Notes: a model not told the origin generated them from the sequence alone. Positions 26,649-35,039 are shown, numbered from the stretch's first letter. The stretch: DNA of 64,000 bases from Micromonospora kangleipakensis (GCF_004217615.1 NZ_SHLD01000001.1:2790001-2854000); one strand, 5' to 3'. Program-made: numbers and translations.

Positions 26649-26855
26649 CAGCGGACGGTAGCACCGCCGCAGGTCGCGGCCGGGGTGCCCGACCCGTGTC
26701 GGCGCAGGTCACTGTGGGTTCTCAGCGAAGGTGATCCGGGGCGGCCAGCCGACCAGCAGCGGATCAAATTCGGTGAGAAGCGCCAGGCGGGACGGCGACC
26801 CTCGTGATGGCGAACTGCACCAGTCGACTCGCGAAGGTGCCACGTTCGCGGCCAC

Positions 26856-27290
26856 TCAGTCGAGACAGAACTCGTTGCCCTCGATGTCCTGCATCACGAG
26901 GCACGACTCGTTGTCGCCATCGGCAGGCAGTAGTCGCACGCGTACCGTGCCGAGCGCGACCAGTCGTGCGCATTCGGCCTCAAGTGCGGCCAGGCGCCCT
27001 TCACCCACGAGCCCGGTGCCGACCCGCACGTCAAGATGCAGCCGATTCTTGACGACCTTGCCTTCGGGAACGCGCTGGAAGAACAGTCGCGGGCCCACAC
27101 CTGAGGGGTCAATGCATGCGAACGCTGAACCCTGATGCTCCGGCGGCAGCGCGCGATCGAAATCGTCCCAAGTAGCAAACCCCTCCGGTGGCGGCGGTAC
27201 GACGTACCCCAACACCTCGCACCAGAAACGAGCGACGCGCTCAGGTTCTGCGCAGTCGAAGGTGACTTGGATCTGCTTGACCGATGCCAT
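26856..27290 (-). CDS. VOC (glyoxalase/bleomycin resistance) family protein
   Basis: 144-residue protein of two beta-alpha-beta-beta-beta modules, the Glo_EDI_BRP-like group. Start KQIQVTFDCAEPERVARFWC, EVLGYVV and the end LVMQDIEGNEFCLD are characteristic of the actinobacterial VOC subgroup related to 4a-hydroxytetrahydrobiopterin-dehydratase-like glyoxalases. RLHLDVRVG provides a His and CLVMQDIEGNEF a Glu, possible metal ligands. Function unknown. TATGGT lies six bases before the ATG, without a ribosome-binding site. The 200 bases downstream of it contain no gene I can support. Confidence 0.82.
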   Translation of the reverse strand: MASVKQIQVTFDCAEPERVARFWCEVLGYVVPPPPEGFATWDDFDRALPPEHQGSAFACIDPSGVGPRLFFQRVPEGKVVKNRLHLDVRVGTGLVGEGRLAALEAECARLVALGTVRVRLLPADGDNESCLVMQDIEGNEFCLD

Positions 27291-27405
27291 CGGCCCACCA
27301 TAGAGGCGGGTCTTTCGTCGTCTCCACAGGCCCGCCCCTGGCTAGGTTGGGGCGCATGCGGCGCTGAGAACCCACACAGGTCACGTGAGGTGGGCGGGCG
27401 AATCG

Positions 27406-27450
27406 TGTCAACGAGGGTTGACACAGTGGAACCGTCAACGTAAGTTGACA
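27406..27450. promoter_or_regulatory. Two tandem operators overlapping a leaderless promoter
   Basis: TGTCAAC-GAGG-GTTGACA (27406-27423) and CGTCAAC-GTAA-GTTGACA (27433-27450) are near-identical palindromes 27 bases apart. The first supplies a consensus -35 (TTGACA, 27418-27423); a -10 (TAAGTT, 27441-27446) follows after 17 bases inside the second. The ATG at 27453 is seven bases past the -10, so the transcript would be leaderless and a bound regulator would cover both hexamers. Confidence 0.75.
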
Positions 27451-27452
27451 GC

Positions 27453-27689
27453 ATGAGTCAGGCAACGGAACTCGCGGCGGCCGCCGGCAGCGCCGACCCG
27501 AAGGTCGGCCTCCGCGCCGTGCTCGCCCTGCGCCGGCTGCTCGAACGGCTGGAGGTGGTCCAGGTGGACAACGCCCGTCGACAGGGCTGGTCCTGGCAGG
27601 AGATCGCCGACGCGCTCGAGGTCAGCCGGCAGGCGGTCCACAAGAAGCACGCCGGGCGGCCGGCGGTCCAAGGCAGTTGGGAGGCGTGA
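27453..27689 (+). CDS. Small HTH protein (Clp-N partner)
   Basis: 78-residue protein with a helix-turn-helix at the C-terminus: GWSWQEIADALEVSRQAVHKKH. The N-terminal helix (KVGLRAVLALRRLLERLEVV) probably dimerises. It is the first gene of a two-gene unit with a Clp N-terminal-domain protein, an arrangement repeated across actinobacteria. The presence of two palindromic operators at its promoter suggests autoregulation. Its stop overlaps the next start by one base (TGATG). Confidence 0.8.
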   Translation: MSQATELAAAAGSADPKVGLRAVLALRRLLERLEVVQVDNARRQGWSWQEIADALEVSRQAVHKKHAGRPAVQGSWEA

Positions 27690-28267
27690 TGTTCGAACGG
27701 TTCACCGACCGCGCCCGGGACGTCGTCCGGCGCGCCCGCGACGAGGCCCGGGCCGAGGGGCAGCGGCCGGTCGGCACCGAGCACCTGCTGCTCGGCGTGC
27801 TCGCCGACGACGACAACCTGGCCGTGCGCGTCCTTGCCGACCTGGGCGTCCGCGCCGACGACCTGCGGGCCGCCGTCGCGCGGCACGTGGCGCACGGCGG
27901 CGTCGGGCTCGGCGACGCCGACGCGGCGGCGCTGCGGGAGATCGGCATCGACCTGGCCGCCATCGTGGCCCGGATCGAGGAGTCCTTCGGGCCCGACGCG
28001 CTGCGCGAGGCGATGCCCGCCCCGCGTCGCCGCTGGGGCCGCCGGCGGTACGTCGGTGGCCCGTTCTCGCCCCGGTCGAAGAAGGTGCTGGAGCTGGCGC
28101 TGCGGGAGGCGATCCGGCTGCGGCACCACCACATCGGCACCGAGCACATCCTGCTCGGCCTGCTCCGCGAGGGGCACGGGCTGGCCGCACTGGTCCTCAC
28201 CGAGGCGGGCGTCGACCTCGACGACCTGCGTCGGCGGGTGGAGGCGGCGCTGCGGACGGCGGCCTGA
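27689..28267 (+). CDS. Clp N-terminal (repeat) domain protein
   Basis: 192-residue protein with two halves of Clp-N type, as at the N-terminus of ClpC/ClpA but without the AAA+ rings: MFERFTDRARDVVRRARDEA, VGTEHLLLGVL in the first repeat, FSPRSKKVLELALREAIRL, IGTEHILLGLLREGHGLAA in the second. In ClpC this domain binds substrates and adaptors, so a stand-alone copy may act as an adaptor, decoy or regulator. Start ATG 27689 is coupled to the HTH gene. A broken YdeI-like gene begins at its stop codon (TGATG). Confidence 0.87.
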   Translation: MFERFTDRARDVVRRARDEARAEGQRPVGTEHLLLGVLADDDNLAVRVLADLGVRADDLRAAVARHVAHGGVGLGDADAAALREIGIDLAAIVARIEESFGPDALREAMPAPRRRWGRRRYVGGPFSPRSKKVLELALREAIRLRHHHIGTEHILLGLLREGHGLAALVLTEAGVDLDDLRRRVEAALRTAA

Positions 28268-28609
28268 TGCCCGAGGACGGCGAGCGGTTCCACGCGGAGA
28301 GCGCCGCGGAGTGGGTCGCCGGCTGGAGGCCGCCGGCCGGATGGCGCCGGCCGGCGCCCGGCTCGTCGCCGAGGCCCGGGCCGGCGGCGCCTGGAACCGG
28401 CTGGACGAGGTGGAGGCGCTGATCGTCCCCGACGATCTCGCGACCGCTTTCGACCGTCACCCCGGCGCCCGGACGCACTGGGACGCCTTCCCCGGTCGAC
28501 CCGCCGGGCGGCGCTGGAATGGATAAGCCAGGCGAAACGGGCAGACATCCGGCAGCGTCGGGTGACCGGAACGGCCGAGCGGGCCGCCCGGGGCGAGCGG
28601 CCGCGCTGA
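28267..28609 (+). pseudogene. YdeI/OmpD-associated-family pseudogene
   Basis: Starts with an intact-looking MPEDGERFHAESAAEW at the ATG overlapping the Clp-N stop, then about 100 codons of the family's central region are missing. In another frame the sequence resumes with RLEAAGRMAPAGARLVAEAR and VEALIVPDDLATAFDRHPGA, RTHWDAFP, then a further one-base loss in a C run shifts the end, ALEWISQAKRADIRQRR, VTGTAERAARGERPR, into a third frame ending at 28609. These are the C-terminal blocks of the YdeI (DUF1905/OmdA-type) family. The gene is therefore dead by one deletion and two frame changes, unless the one-base change is a sequencing error. Confidence 0.75.
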
Positions 28610-28693
28610 CCGATTCTGAAACCTTTCCGCGGTGCGCGCATCATCACCGTCGGTCGAGTCGCCGCCCGACCGGAGTTGCTGCAGACTGGCGCC

Positions 28694-29695
28694 GTGGACA
28701 GCGGACAGGACAAGCCGACGGCAGGTGACGCCGGGCTGCGCTCGGCCGTGGTGGTCAACCCGGTCAAGGTCGCCGATCTGGACGAGTTCCGCCGGACCGT
28801 GGACGGCGCCCTCACCGCGGCCGGCTGGCCGGCACCGACCTGGTACGAGACCACGGTCGAGGACCCGGGCCGGGGCCAGACCGAGCAGGCCGTGCGGGCC
28901 GGCGCCGAGGTCGTCTTCGCCTGCGGCGGCGACGGCACGGTGAGGGCCTGCGTCACCGCGCTGGCCGGCACCGACGTCGCGCTCGCCGTGCTGCCCCTGG
29001 GCACCGGCAACCTGCTCGCCGCCAACCTGGGCCTCTCCAACGACCTTGCTGCCGGCCTGGAGATCGCGGTGGAACGCGGACGCCGCCGGCTGGACGTCGG
29101 CGTCGTCGGCGACCAGTGCTTCGCCGTGATGGCCGGGATGGGCTTCGACGCCCAGATGCTCGACTCCACCTCCGAGACCACCAAGGCGCGGATCGGCTGG
29201 CCGGCGTACGTCGTGGGGGCCGCGAAGCACCTCCGGGACCGTCCGATGCGGGTCTCCATCCGGATCGACGACCAGCCGCCGCTGCGCCGCCGGGCCCGGT
29301 CCGTGCTGGTGGCCAACGTCGGCCGCCTCCAGGGCGGCGTACGGCTGCTCACCGACGCCGAGCCCGACGACGGCTGGCTCGACGTCGCGGTGCTCACCCC
29401 CCGCACCCTGGGCCACTGGCTCGCGATGGGCTGGGCGCTGATGCGCCACCGGGGCAGCGTGCCCCGGATGGAGGTCTTCAAGGGTCGCAAGGTCGCGATC
29501 ACCAGCAACCGGGCCCAGCCCCGGCAGCTCGACGGGGACCTGATCGAGCCGGGCCGGTCGCTCAAGGCCGAGATCAAGCCGGAGTCGCTCTGGCTCTGCG
29601 TGCCGCGTCCCGCGCAGCACCCCGACCTGTCGGTGGACGCCGAGGCGGCGGCCGAGCGCGGTGAGCGCCTGGTCGAGGAGGCCCGACGTGAGTAG
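28694..29695 (+). CDS. Diacylglycerol kinase-family lipid kinase
   Basis: Lipid kinase that would phosphorylate diacylglycerol, sphingoid or a related lipid. 333 residues from the GTG at 28694, chosen because CAGACT lies six bases upstream; a TTG at 28676 would add six residues. The DAGK_cat signature is VVFACGGDGTVRACVTAL with PLGTGNLLAANLGL, followed by the C-terminal beta-sandwich (DVGVVGDQCFAVMAGMGFDA, LQGGVRLLTDAEPDDGWLDV, QLDGDL). It is directly followed by BrkB/YihY and PAP2 genes, so the four genes look like a membrane-lipid remodelling unit. Confidence 0.9.
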   Translation: MDSGQDKPTAGDAGLRSAVVVNPVKVADLDEFRRTVDGALTAAGWPAPTWYETTVEDPGRGQTEQAVRAGAEVVFACGGDGTVRACVTALAGTDVALAVLPLGTGNLLAANLGLSNDLAAGLEIAVERGRRRLDVGVVGDQCFAVMAGMGFDAQMLDSTSETTKARIGWPAYVVGAAKHLRDRPMRVSIRIDDQPPLRRRARSVLVANVGRLQGGVRLLTDAEPDDGWLDVAVLTPRTLGHWLAMGWALMRHRGSVPRMEVFKGRKVAITSNRAQPRQLDGDLIEPGRSLKAEIKPESLWLCVPRPAQHPDLSVDAEAAAERGERLVEEARRE

Positions 29696-30689
29696 CACCC
29701 GGATGGTGCCGGAGACCCGGCTGATGGCCGAGGAGGAGCTGTCGGCCGACGACGCCTGGCACACCCTGCGCCGCCACGGCGGCTGGTGCCTGCTGCGGGA
29801 CGCCTTCATCCGGTTCCGCTACGGCGACGGGTTCAGCCACTCCCGGGCGTTCGCGCTCCAGCTCTGCCTGGCCGTGGTGCCCTTCCTGATCGCGCTCACC
29901 GGCCTGATCACCGACCTGGGCGCCGACGAGGGCGGCCGGGTCGTCGCCGACACCGTGCTCGCGCTCACCCCCGGGCAGAGCGAGTCGGTGGTGCAGGACC
30001 TGCTCGGCGACAGCGAGCGGACCGAACGCGCCGGCGAGCTGGCGCTGACCCTCGGCCTGCTGACCGGCCTCATCGCGCTCACCACGACCATGGCCCAGAT
30101 CGAGCGGGGCGCCAACCGGATCTACGGCGTCGAACGGGACCGCCCCGCGCTGGCCAAGTACATCCGCGCCGCGATCCTCGCGGTGACCGCCGGCGTGCCG
30201 GCGCTGACCGGCTTCCTGATCCTGGTCGGCGGACGGGCGATGGGCGACTCGGTGCAGCGGCACTACGAGTGGGGCGGCTTCGCCAACGCCGCCTGGGACG
30301 TGGTCCGCTGGCCGCTGAGCCTGGGGCTCACCGTGGTCGCCGTGGCGGTGCTCTTCCGGCACGCGCCCCGGCGCAACCAGCCCGGCCTCTCCTGGCTCTT
30401 CTTCGGCGCCGGCATCGCCACCGTGCTGTGGTGGCTGGCCAGCCTGCTGCTGGCCGCGTACGTCAAGCTCGGCGGCGGCTTCGGGCAGACCTACGGCGCG
30501 CTGACCGGGATGATGGCCCTGCTGCTCTGGGCCAACCTCACCGGGATGGCGCTCTTCGGCGGGCTGGCCTTCGCCGCCCAGCTGGAGGCGATGCGGATCG
30601 GCGTCCAGGAGCCGGCGCAGCCGGACCTGTGGGAGCCGGAGGCCGAGCGCGAAGAGGCCCTCGACACCGGCGAGATGACCTCGCTCTGA
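29688..30689 (+). CDS. YihY/BrkB-family inner membrane protein
   Basis: 333-residue membrane protein of the YihY/virulence factor BrkB family, whose transport role is unsettled. Start GTG at 29688 with GAGGAGG upstream, overlapping the lipid kinase stop by eight bases. Six hydrophobic segments: AFALQLCLAVVPFLIALTG, LALTLGLLTGLIALTTTMA, AAILAVTAGVPALTGFLIL, PLSLGLTVVAVAVLFRH, LFFGAGIATVLWWLASLLL and GALTGMMALLLWANLTGMAL. The motif YVKLGGGFGQTYGALTGM is the family's conserved loop. The charged C-tail (EAEREEALDTGEM) is cytosolic. Confidence 0.9.
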   Translation: MSSTRMVPETRLMAEEELSADDAWHTLRRHGGWCLLRDAFIRFRYGDGFSHSRAFALQLCLAVVPFLIALTGLITDLGADEGGRVVADTVLALTPGQSESVVQDLLGDSERTERAGELALTLGLLTGLIALTTTMAQIERGANRIYGVERDRPALAKYIRAAILAVTAGVPALTGFLILVGGRAMGDSVQRHYEWGGFANAAWDVVRWPLSLGLTVVAVAVLFRHAPRRNQPGLSWLFFGAGIATVLWWLASLLLAAYVKLGGGFGQTYGALTGMMALLLWANLTGMALFGGLAFAAQLEAMRIGVQEPAQPDLWEPEAEREEALDTGEMTSL

Positions 30690-30769
30690 CCCGGCGCGCC
30701 GTAGGCCGCGTGTACGCGGAGCGCGAATCGGGTACTGCGCGCCTCGCCAGGAGACAAGGGAGGTGCGGA

Positions 30770-32260
30770 GTGACCGCGGTCAAGGAGACCACCAGACGGC
30801 CGCTCGGCCATTTCGCCGAACGCAGCATCGCCGGGCTGTTCGTCATCGCCGGCGCGGGCGTCGGTTTCGGCCTGCTGCTCATGCTCGTCCGCTTCAAGTG
30901 GAGCCCGCTGTACCACGCCGACCACGAGGCGGCCGAGTGGTTCAACGGCCTCGTCGCCCCGCACCACGCCCTGGTCACCGTGCTCCAGGCGATCACCGAC
31001 CTGGGTGGTTGGCCGGTGCTGATCTGGCTGGTCACCATCGCCGTGGTCGGCCTGCTGATCCGCCGCCAGTCCCGGCTGGCCGTCTACCTGATCATCACCG
31101 GGGTCGGCGGGCTGATCCTCGACCCGTCGCTGAAGGCCCTCGTCGGCCGGCTGCGGCCGGTGGTCGACGTGCCGGTCGCCAGCCCACCGGGCAACAGCTT
31201 CCCCAGCGGGCACGCGCTCGGCTCGTTCGTCGCGTACGGGGCGCTGCTGCTGGTCTTCCTGCCGGCCATGGCGCCGCGCTGGCGCAAGCCGGCCATCGCG
31301 ATCGCCGCCGTGCTGGTCGTGCTGATCGGGCTGACCCGGATCGCGCTGGGCGTGCACTTCGTCTCCGACGTGCTCGGCGGCTGGCTGCTCGGGGCGGCGT
31401 GGCTCGGCGTCACCGCGTACGCCTTCCGGCTGTGGCGGCGCGAGCGCGGCCGCCCGGTGCCGCCGATCACCGAGGGCCTGGAGCCCGAGGCGGGCGAGGA
31501 GATCACCCCCGCCCCCGCCGAGGAGCACGTACTGGAGCACCCCCGCTCCTCCGTCGCCGAGCTGCTGGTCGGCTGGGTGATCGTCTTCGGCGTCCTGTAC
31601 GGCTTCGGGATGCTCGTCAGCTACCACGCCAAGGGGACCTTCTTCGAGACCCTGGACACCGAGGTGCCGCAGTGGTTCGCCGCGCGGCGCACCGACACGC
31701 TGACCGGGCTGAGCTGGTGGTGGAGCAAGTTCGGCGACACCCACGCGATCCTGCTGGTCTCGCTGGTCTTCTGCCCCCTCGTCCTGGCGATCTGGAAGCG
31801 CTGGCGGCCGGTGCTCTTCGTGGTGCTGGCGATGTTCGGCGAGCTGAGCCTCTTCCTCGCCTCCGCGCGGGTGGTCGAGCGGCCGCGCCCGCCGGTGGAG
31901 AACCTGGACGGCCAGATGCCGACCTCGTCCTTCCCGTCCGGCCACATCGCCGCGACGATCTGCCTGTGGACCGCGATGGCGATCATCGTGTTCGCCCGTA
32001 CCGACCGCTGGTGGCGCTGGCTCTTCGTGGCGCTGGCCGTGCTCATGCCGGTCGGGGTGGCCACCTCCCGGATGTACCGGGGCATGCACCACCCGACGGA
32101 CTTCATGGGCGCGATCCTGCTCGGCGCGCTCTGGATCGGCCTGCTCTACTGGGTGGTGCGGCCCAACGCCGACGTGCACCAGGGCAACCGGCCGGCCATC
32201 GAGTCGGAGCAGGTGCGCGAGCTGGACGACGAGCTGGCTAACGCCGGCCGGGAGGACTGA
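30770..32260 (+). CDS. Membrane protein with two tandem PAP2 phosphatase domains
   Basis: 496-residue integral membrane protein carrying two complete PAP2 (phosphatidate/undecaprenyl-diphosphate phosphatase) domains. Domain 1: LKALVGRLRP, FPSGHALGS, RIALGVHFVSDVLGG. Domain 2: ARVVERPRP, FPSGHIAATI, SRMYRGMHHPTDFMGA. Both keep the His/Arg catalytic residues, so both are probably active; most bacterial PAP2 proteins have just one. A cytosolic linker rich in Glu/Pro (~235-265) separates them. GTG start with GGGAGG. It would remove phosphates from phosphatidate, lipid phosphates or undecaprenyl diphosphate, opposing the lipid kinase two genes upstream. Confidence 0.9.
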   Translation: MTAVKETTRRPLGHFAERSIAGLFVIAGAGVGFGLLLMLVRFKWSPLYHADHEAAEWFNGLVAPHHALVTVLQAITDLGGWPVLIWLVTIAVVGLLIRRQSRLAVYLIITGVGGLILDPSLKALVGRLRPVVDVPVASPPGNSFPSGHALGSFVAYGALLLVFLPAMAPRWRKPAIAIAAVLVVLIGLTRIALGVHFVSDVLGGWLLGAAWLGVTAYAFRLWRRERGRPVPPITEGLEPEAGEEITPAPAEEHVLEHPRSSVAELLVGWVIVFGVLYGFGMLVSYHAKGTFFETLDTEVPQWFAARRTDTLTGLSWWWSKFGDTHAILLVSLVFCPLVLAIWKRWRPVLFVVLAMFGELSLFLASARVVERPRPPVENLDGQMPTSSFPSGHIAATICLWTAMAIIVFARTDRWWRWLFVALAVLMPVGVATSRMYRGMHHPTDFMGAILLGALWIGLLYWVVRPNADVHQGNRPAIESEQVRELDDELANAGRED

Positions 32261-32269
32261 CCGGCGCCC

Positions 32270-33073
32270 ATGCTACGGGTGATGACCTGGAACATCCGGA
32301 CCGGCGGCCGGGACCGCGGCGGCGACGACCGACTGGACCGGATCGTCGCGGTCGTCACCGCGCAGCGGCCCGACGTGCTGGCTCTCCAGGAGCTGCGCGG
32401 CTTCGACCGGGGCGGGCTGCTGGCCGACGTGGCGGGCCGGGTGGGGATGACGCCCCACCTGGCCCGTTCCTGTCTCGGCCAGCCGGTCGCGGTGCTGGTC
32501 CGCCCGCCGCTGCGGATGCTCTCGGCGGGCCGGGTACGCCGGCCGTTCCACCACGCCGCCGCCCGGGCCGTGGTCGCCACCTCGGCCGGACCGTTGACCG
32601 TGGTCAGCACCCACCTCGACCCGTACTCCGGTGGGCGGCGGCGGATGGAGGCCGACTGGCTGGCGGCGGCGGTGCGGCGCGCCGACGGCCCGTTCACCCT
32701 GGTCGCGGGCGACCTGAACACCCTCGACCCGACCGTCGACCACACCGAGCGGCTGGCCGGCCTGCCCGACCTCTACCGTCGTCGGCATCTGCGCCGCAAC
32801 GGCCGTACCGTCGACACCCGCGCGGTGTCCCGACTGCTCGCGGCCGGCCTGGTCGACCTCTGGCCGCACGCCGGCGGCGCGGAGCCGGACGGGCAGACCG
32901 TGCCGACCCGGCACGGCGGGGCCGAGTTCGCCGCGATGCGCCTGGACTATCTGCTCGCCACCCCGGCGGTGGCCGCGCTGACCCGCCAGGTCCGGGTGGT
33001 CCGCGACCGGGAGACCGACCGGGCCTCCGACCACTACCCGGTCGTCGCCGACCTGGAGCTGGCACCCGGCTGA
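32270..33073 (+). CDS. Endonuclease/exonuclease/phosphatase family protein
   Basis: 267-residue metal-dependent hydrolase of the EEP superfamily (DNase I, sphingomyelinase, inositol phosphatases). MTWNIRTGG supplies the catalytic Asn, LALQELRGFDR the metal-binding Glu, VSTHLDPYSGG the His-Asp pair, VAGDLNTLD the catalytic Asp-Asn and ASDHYPVVADL the C-terminal Asp-His. Its ATG is nine bases after the PAP2 stop, so it is likely cotranscribed; a phospholipid or phosphoester substrate would fit the cluster better than DNA, but this is inference. There is no signal peptide, so it acts in the cytosol. Confidence 0.88.
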   Translation: MLRVMTWNIRTGGRDRGGDDRLDRIVAVVTAQRPDVLALQELRGFDRGGLLADVAGRVGMTPHLARSCLGQPVAVLVRPPLRMLSAGRVRRPFHHAAARAVVATSAGPLTVVSTHLDPYSGGRRRMEADWLAAAVRRADGPFTLVAGDLNTLDPTVDHTERLAGLPDLYRRRHLRRNGRTVDTRAVSRLLAAGLVDLWPHAGGAEPDGQTVPTRHGGAEFAAMRLDYLLATPAVAALTRQVRVVRDRETDRASDHYPVVADLELAPG

Positions 33074-33114
33074 GCGGGGCGGCGGCCGTTGCCCCGTCTG
33101 GCTACCGTGACGCC

Positions 33115-34275
33115 GTGACCGGCCCGCCCACCCTCCGACCGTCCGATCCGTCCCGGCGGCCGGGCTCGCCCGCCGGGGACGGGCCGTCGGGGTACGCCGG
33201 CGCGCCGGCCGTCGGCCCCGAGCCGGGGGAGCGCCACACGGCCGGTCCCGACGCCGCCCGTCATTCGCGGCGGGACGAGGTCCGGGCGGCGGAGCCGCCG
33301 CTGGTCGCGGCCGTCGCGCGTGGGGTCGCCCTGCTCGTGGTGCTGCCGGTACGTCTGCTGTGGGAGCTGGCCGCCGCCACCGGCCGGGCGCTGGACCGGC
33401 ACCTGCTCACGCCCGCCGGCCGGTTCCTGCTCCGGTGGCTGCTGCTCCCGCTCGCCTGGGTGGCCCGCACTTTGATCTGGGGCCCGCTGCGCTGGGCGGC
33501 CCGGACCCTGGTCTGGCTGCCGCTCGTCCGGCTGGCGGCGGCCGTCGCGTGGGTCGCGGTGCGGCTGCTGTGGCGTCCCCTGGCCTGGGCGGCCCGGACC
33601 CTGGTGTGGCTGCCGCTGGTCTGGCTCGGCCGCGGCCTGGCCTGGGCCGCGGTGCACCTGGTGTGGCGTCCCCTGGTCCGGGTGGCGCACGGGGTGGCCC
33701 GGCTGGCGGTGCACCTGGTGTGGCGTCCGCTGAGCTGGCTGGGCCGGACCCTGGTCTGGACTCCGCTGGCCTGGCTGGTCCGGTACCTGGTGGTCCGGCC
33801 GCTGCGCTGGCTGGGTCGGGTGCTCGCTCCGGCCGGCCGCGCCCTGCTGCACGGGCTGGCCCTCGTCGCCCGGGCGCTGGCCGCCGGGGTCCGCGCGGTC
33901 GCCCGGGTGCTCTCAGCGGGGCTGGCCGTGCTCGGCCGGGCGCTGCTCGGGTCGGCCCGGGCCGTCGGCCGGGTGCTGGTGGACGCGGTGATCGGCGCCT
34001 GGTGGCTCGCCGGCCGGCTGCTCGGCTTCCTCCACCGGGTGCTGTTGCGCCCGACGGGACTGGCCCTGCGGTGGCTCTGGCGGCACACCGCCGTGCCGCT
34101 GGGGCGGGCGGTCCGGGCGACCTGGCGACACACGGCGGTGCCGTTGGCCCGGGCCGTCCGGGCCGGCTGGCGGGCCACCGTCGGTCCGGCCCGGCGGTGG
34201 GTCCGCCGCGCCGTGCTCGATCCGGTCCGGCTCACCTCCCGCGAGGTGCTGACCGCCCTCGGCCTGCGCCGCTGA
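33115..34275 (+). CDS. Trp/Arg-rich modular repeat protein of unknown function
   Basis: 386 residues, no family recognised. After a ~60-residue Pro/Arg-rich N-terminus, residues 100-235 are a run of modules ending in W-x-P-L: prolines at 112, 124, 136, 155, 167, 186, 205, 217 and 229, so modules are 12 or 19 residues long, differing by exactly one heptad. Typical modules are RWAARTLVWLPL (12) and VWLGRGLAWAAVHLVWRPL (19). Residues 320-350 hold another repeat, RHTAVPLxRAVRAxW, twice. Helices would be amphipathic with Trp/Leu/Val on one face and Arg on the other, suggesting a membrane-surface or lipid-binding protein rather than a regular transmembrane protein. GTG start with TACCGT-N6 upstream (leaderless). 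Encoded after the lipid/phosphatase cluster. Confidence 0.7.
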   Translation: MTGPPTLRPSDPSRRPGSPAGDGPSGYAGAPAVGPEPGERHTAGPDAARHSRRDEVRAAEPPLVAAVARGVALLVVLPVRLLWELAAATGRALDRHLLTPAGRFLLRWLLLPLAWVARTLIWGPLRWAARTLVWLPLVRLAAAVAWVAVRLLWRPLAWAARTLVWLPLVWLGRGLAWAAVHLVWRPLVRVAHGVARLAVHLVWRPLSWLGRTLVWTPLAWLVRYLVVRPLRWLGRVLAPAGRALLHGLALVARALAAGVRAVARVLSAGLAVLGRALLGSARAVGRVLVDAVIGAWWLAGRLLGFLHRVLLRPTGLALRWLWRHTAVPLGRAVRATWRHTAVPLARAVRAGWRATVGPARRWVRRAVLDPVRLTSREVLTALGLRR

Positions 34276-34315
34276 CGTCCCTGCCGGTCGACGCGCCGCC
34301 CCGATCCGGGCGTGG

Positions 34316-34954
34316 TCACTTCGCCAGGTCCGAGACCACGATCGCGACGAAGATCAGGGTGACCAGCTCGCTGATCACCCAGGAGTGCGTGTTCGCCCAG
34401 TCGCGCACCTTCGGCAGGGCGACCGTGGCGCGGTGGCCGAGGAGCAGCAGCGCCAGCAGCGGCAGGGCCAGCAGCAGCATGGTGAGCACCAGGAACGGCA
34501 GCAGGTGCCACCACGGCCGGTCGTGCCCGGCCAGGGAGCCCGCGACGGAGGCCATGATGGCCTCATCGGTCGGCATGGCGGCGATGAGCAGCAGGCCGAG
34601 CCCGAACGCGAGGCGCGGCCGGGGATCCTCCAGCTTCCTCATCCAGGACGGCGGCTCGCGGTGCCCGCGCCGCAGGAAGATGCCCACCATCACCGCCAGC
34701 AGCACCGCCAGCACGATCCAGTCGACGAGGTGCCGGCTGCCGCTGTCCGGGTCCTCGCCGCCGGCCGTGTGCTTCACGGCCCGAAAGACGAGGTACCAGA
34801 CGGTCAGGGCGAGGCCGGTGCCGAGCGCCGCGCCCGCCAGGTAGGCCACCGAGCTGCGCCGCGGGTCCCGGCTGGCGGCCAGAAACACCGCGCTGATCAG
34901 CTGGGGCCCGGCGACCATGACGAAGGCCAGCGGCAGGACGGTCAGCAGGTTCAT
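34316..34954 (-). CDS. GAP-family (Sap-like) membrane protein
   Basis: 212-residue membrane protein of the GAP family, related to mycobacterial Sap proteins implicated in glycolipid transport to the cell surface. Six hydrophobic segments with short loops: LLTVLPLAFVMVAGPQLISA, SSVAYLAGAALGTGLALTV, LVDWIVLAVLLAVMVGIFL, AFGLGLLLIAAMPTDEAIM, LLPFLVLTMLLLALPLLAL and ISELVTLIFVAIVVSDLAK. The conserved polar spots are MVAGPQLISAV and MPTDEAIMASVA. The ATG follows GAGGAGG. It is convergent with the Trp/Arg repeat gene. Confidence 0.82.
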   Translation of the reverse strand: MNLLTVLPLAFVMVAGPQLISAVFLAASRDPRRSSVAYLAGAALGTGLALTVWYLVFRAVKHTAGGEDPDSGSRHLVDWIVLAVLLAVMVGIFLRRGHREPPSWMRKLEDPRPRLAFGLGLLLIAAMPTDEAIMASVAGSLAGHDRPWWHLLPFLVLTMLLLALPLLALLLLGHRATVALPKVRDWANTHSWVISELVTLIFVAIVVSDLAK

Positions 34955-35039
34955 CCGATACGCCTCCTCGACCCATTCTGGGTCATGGCGGAGGCGCGTC
35001 CGCGGTTTTCCCCCGGGCCGGCCGGGGCGCCGGCGCGGG

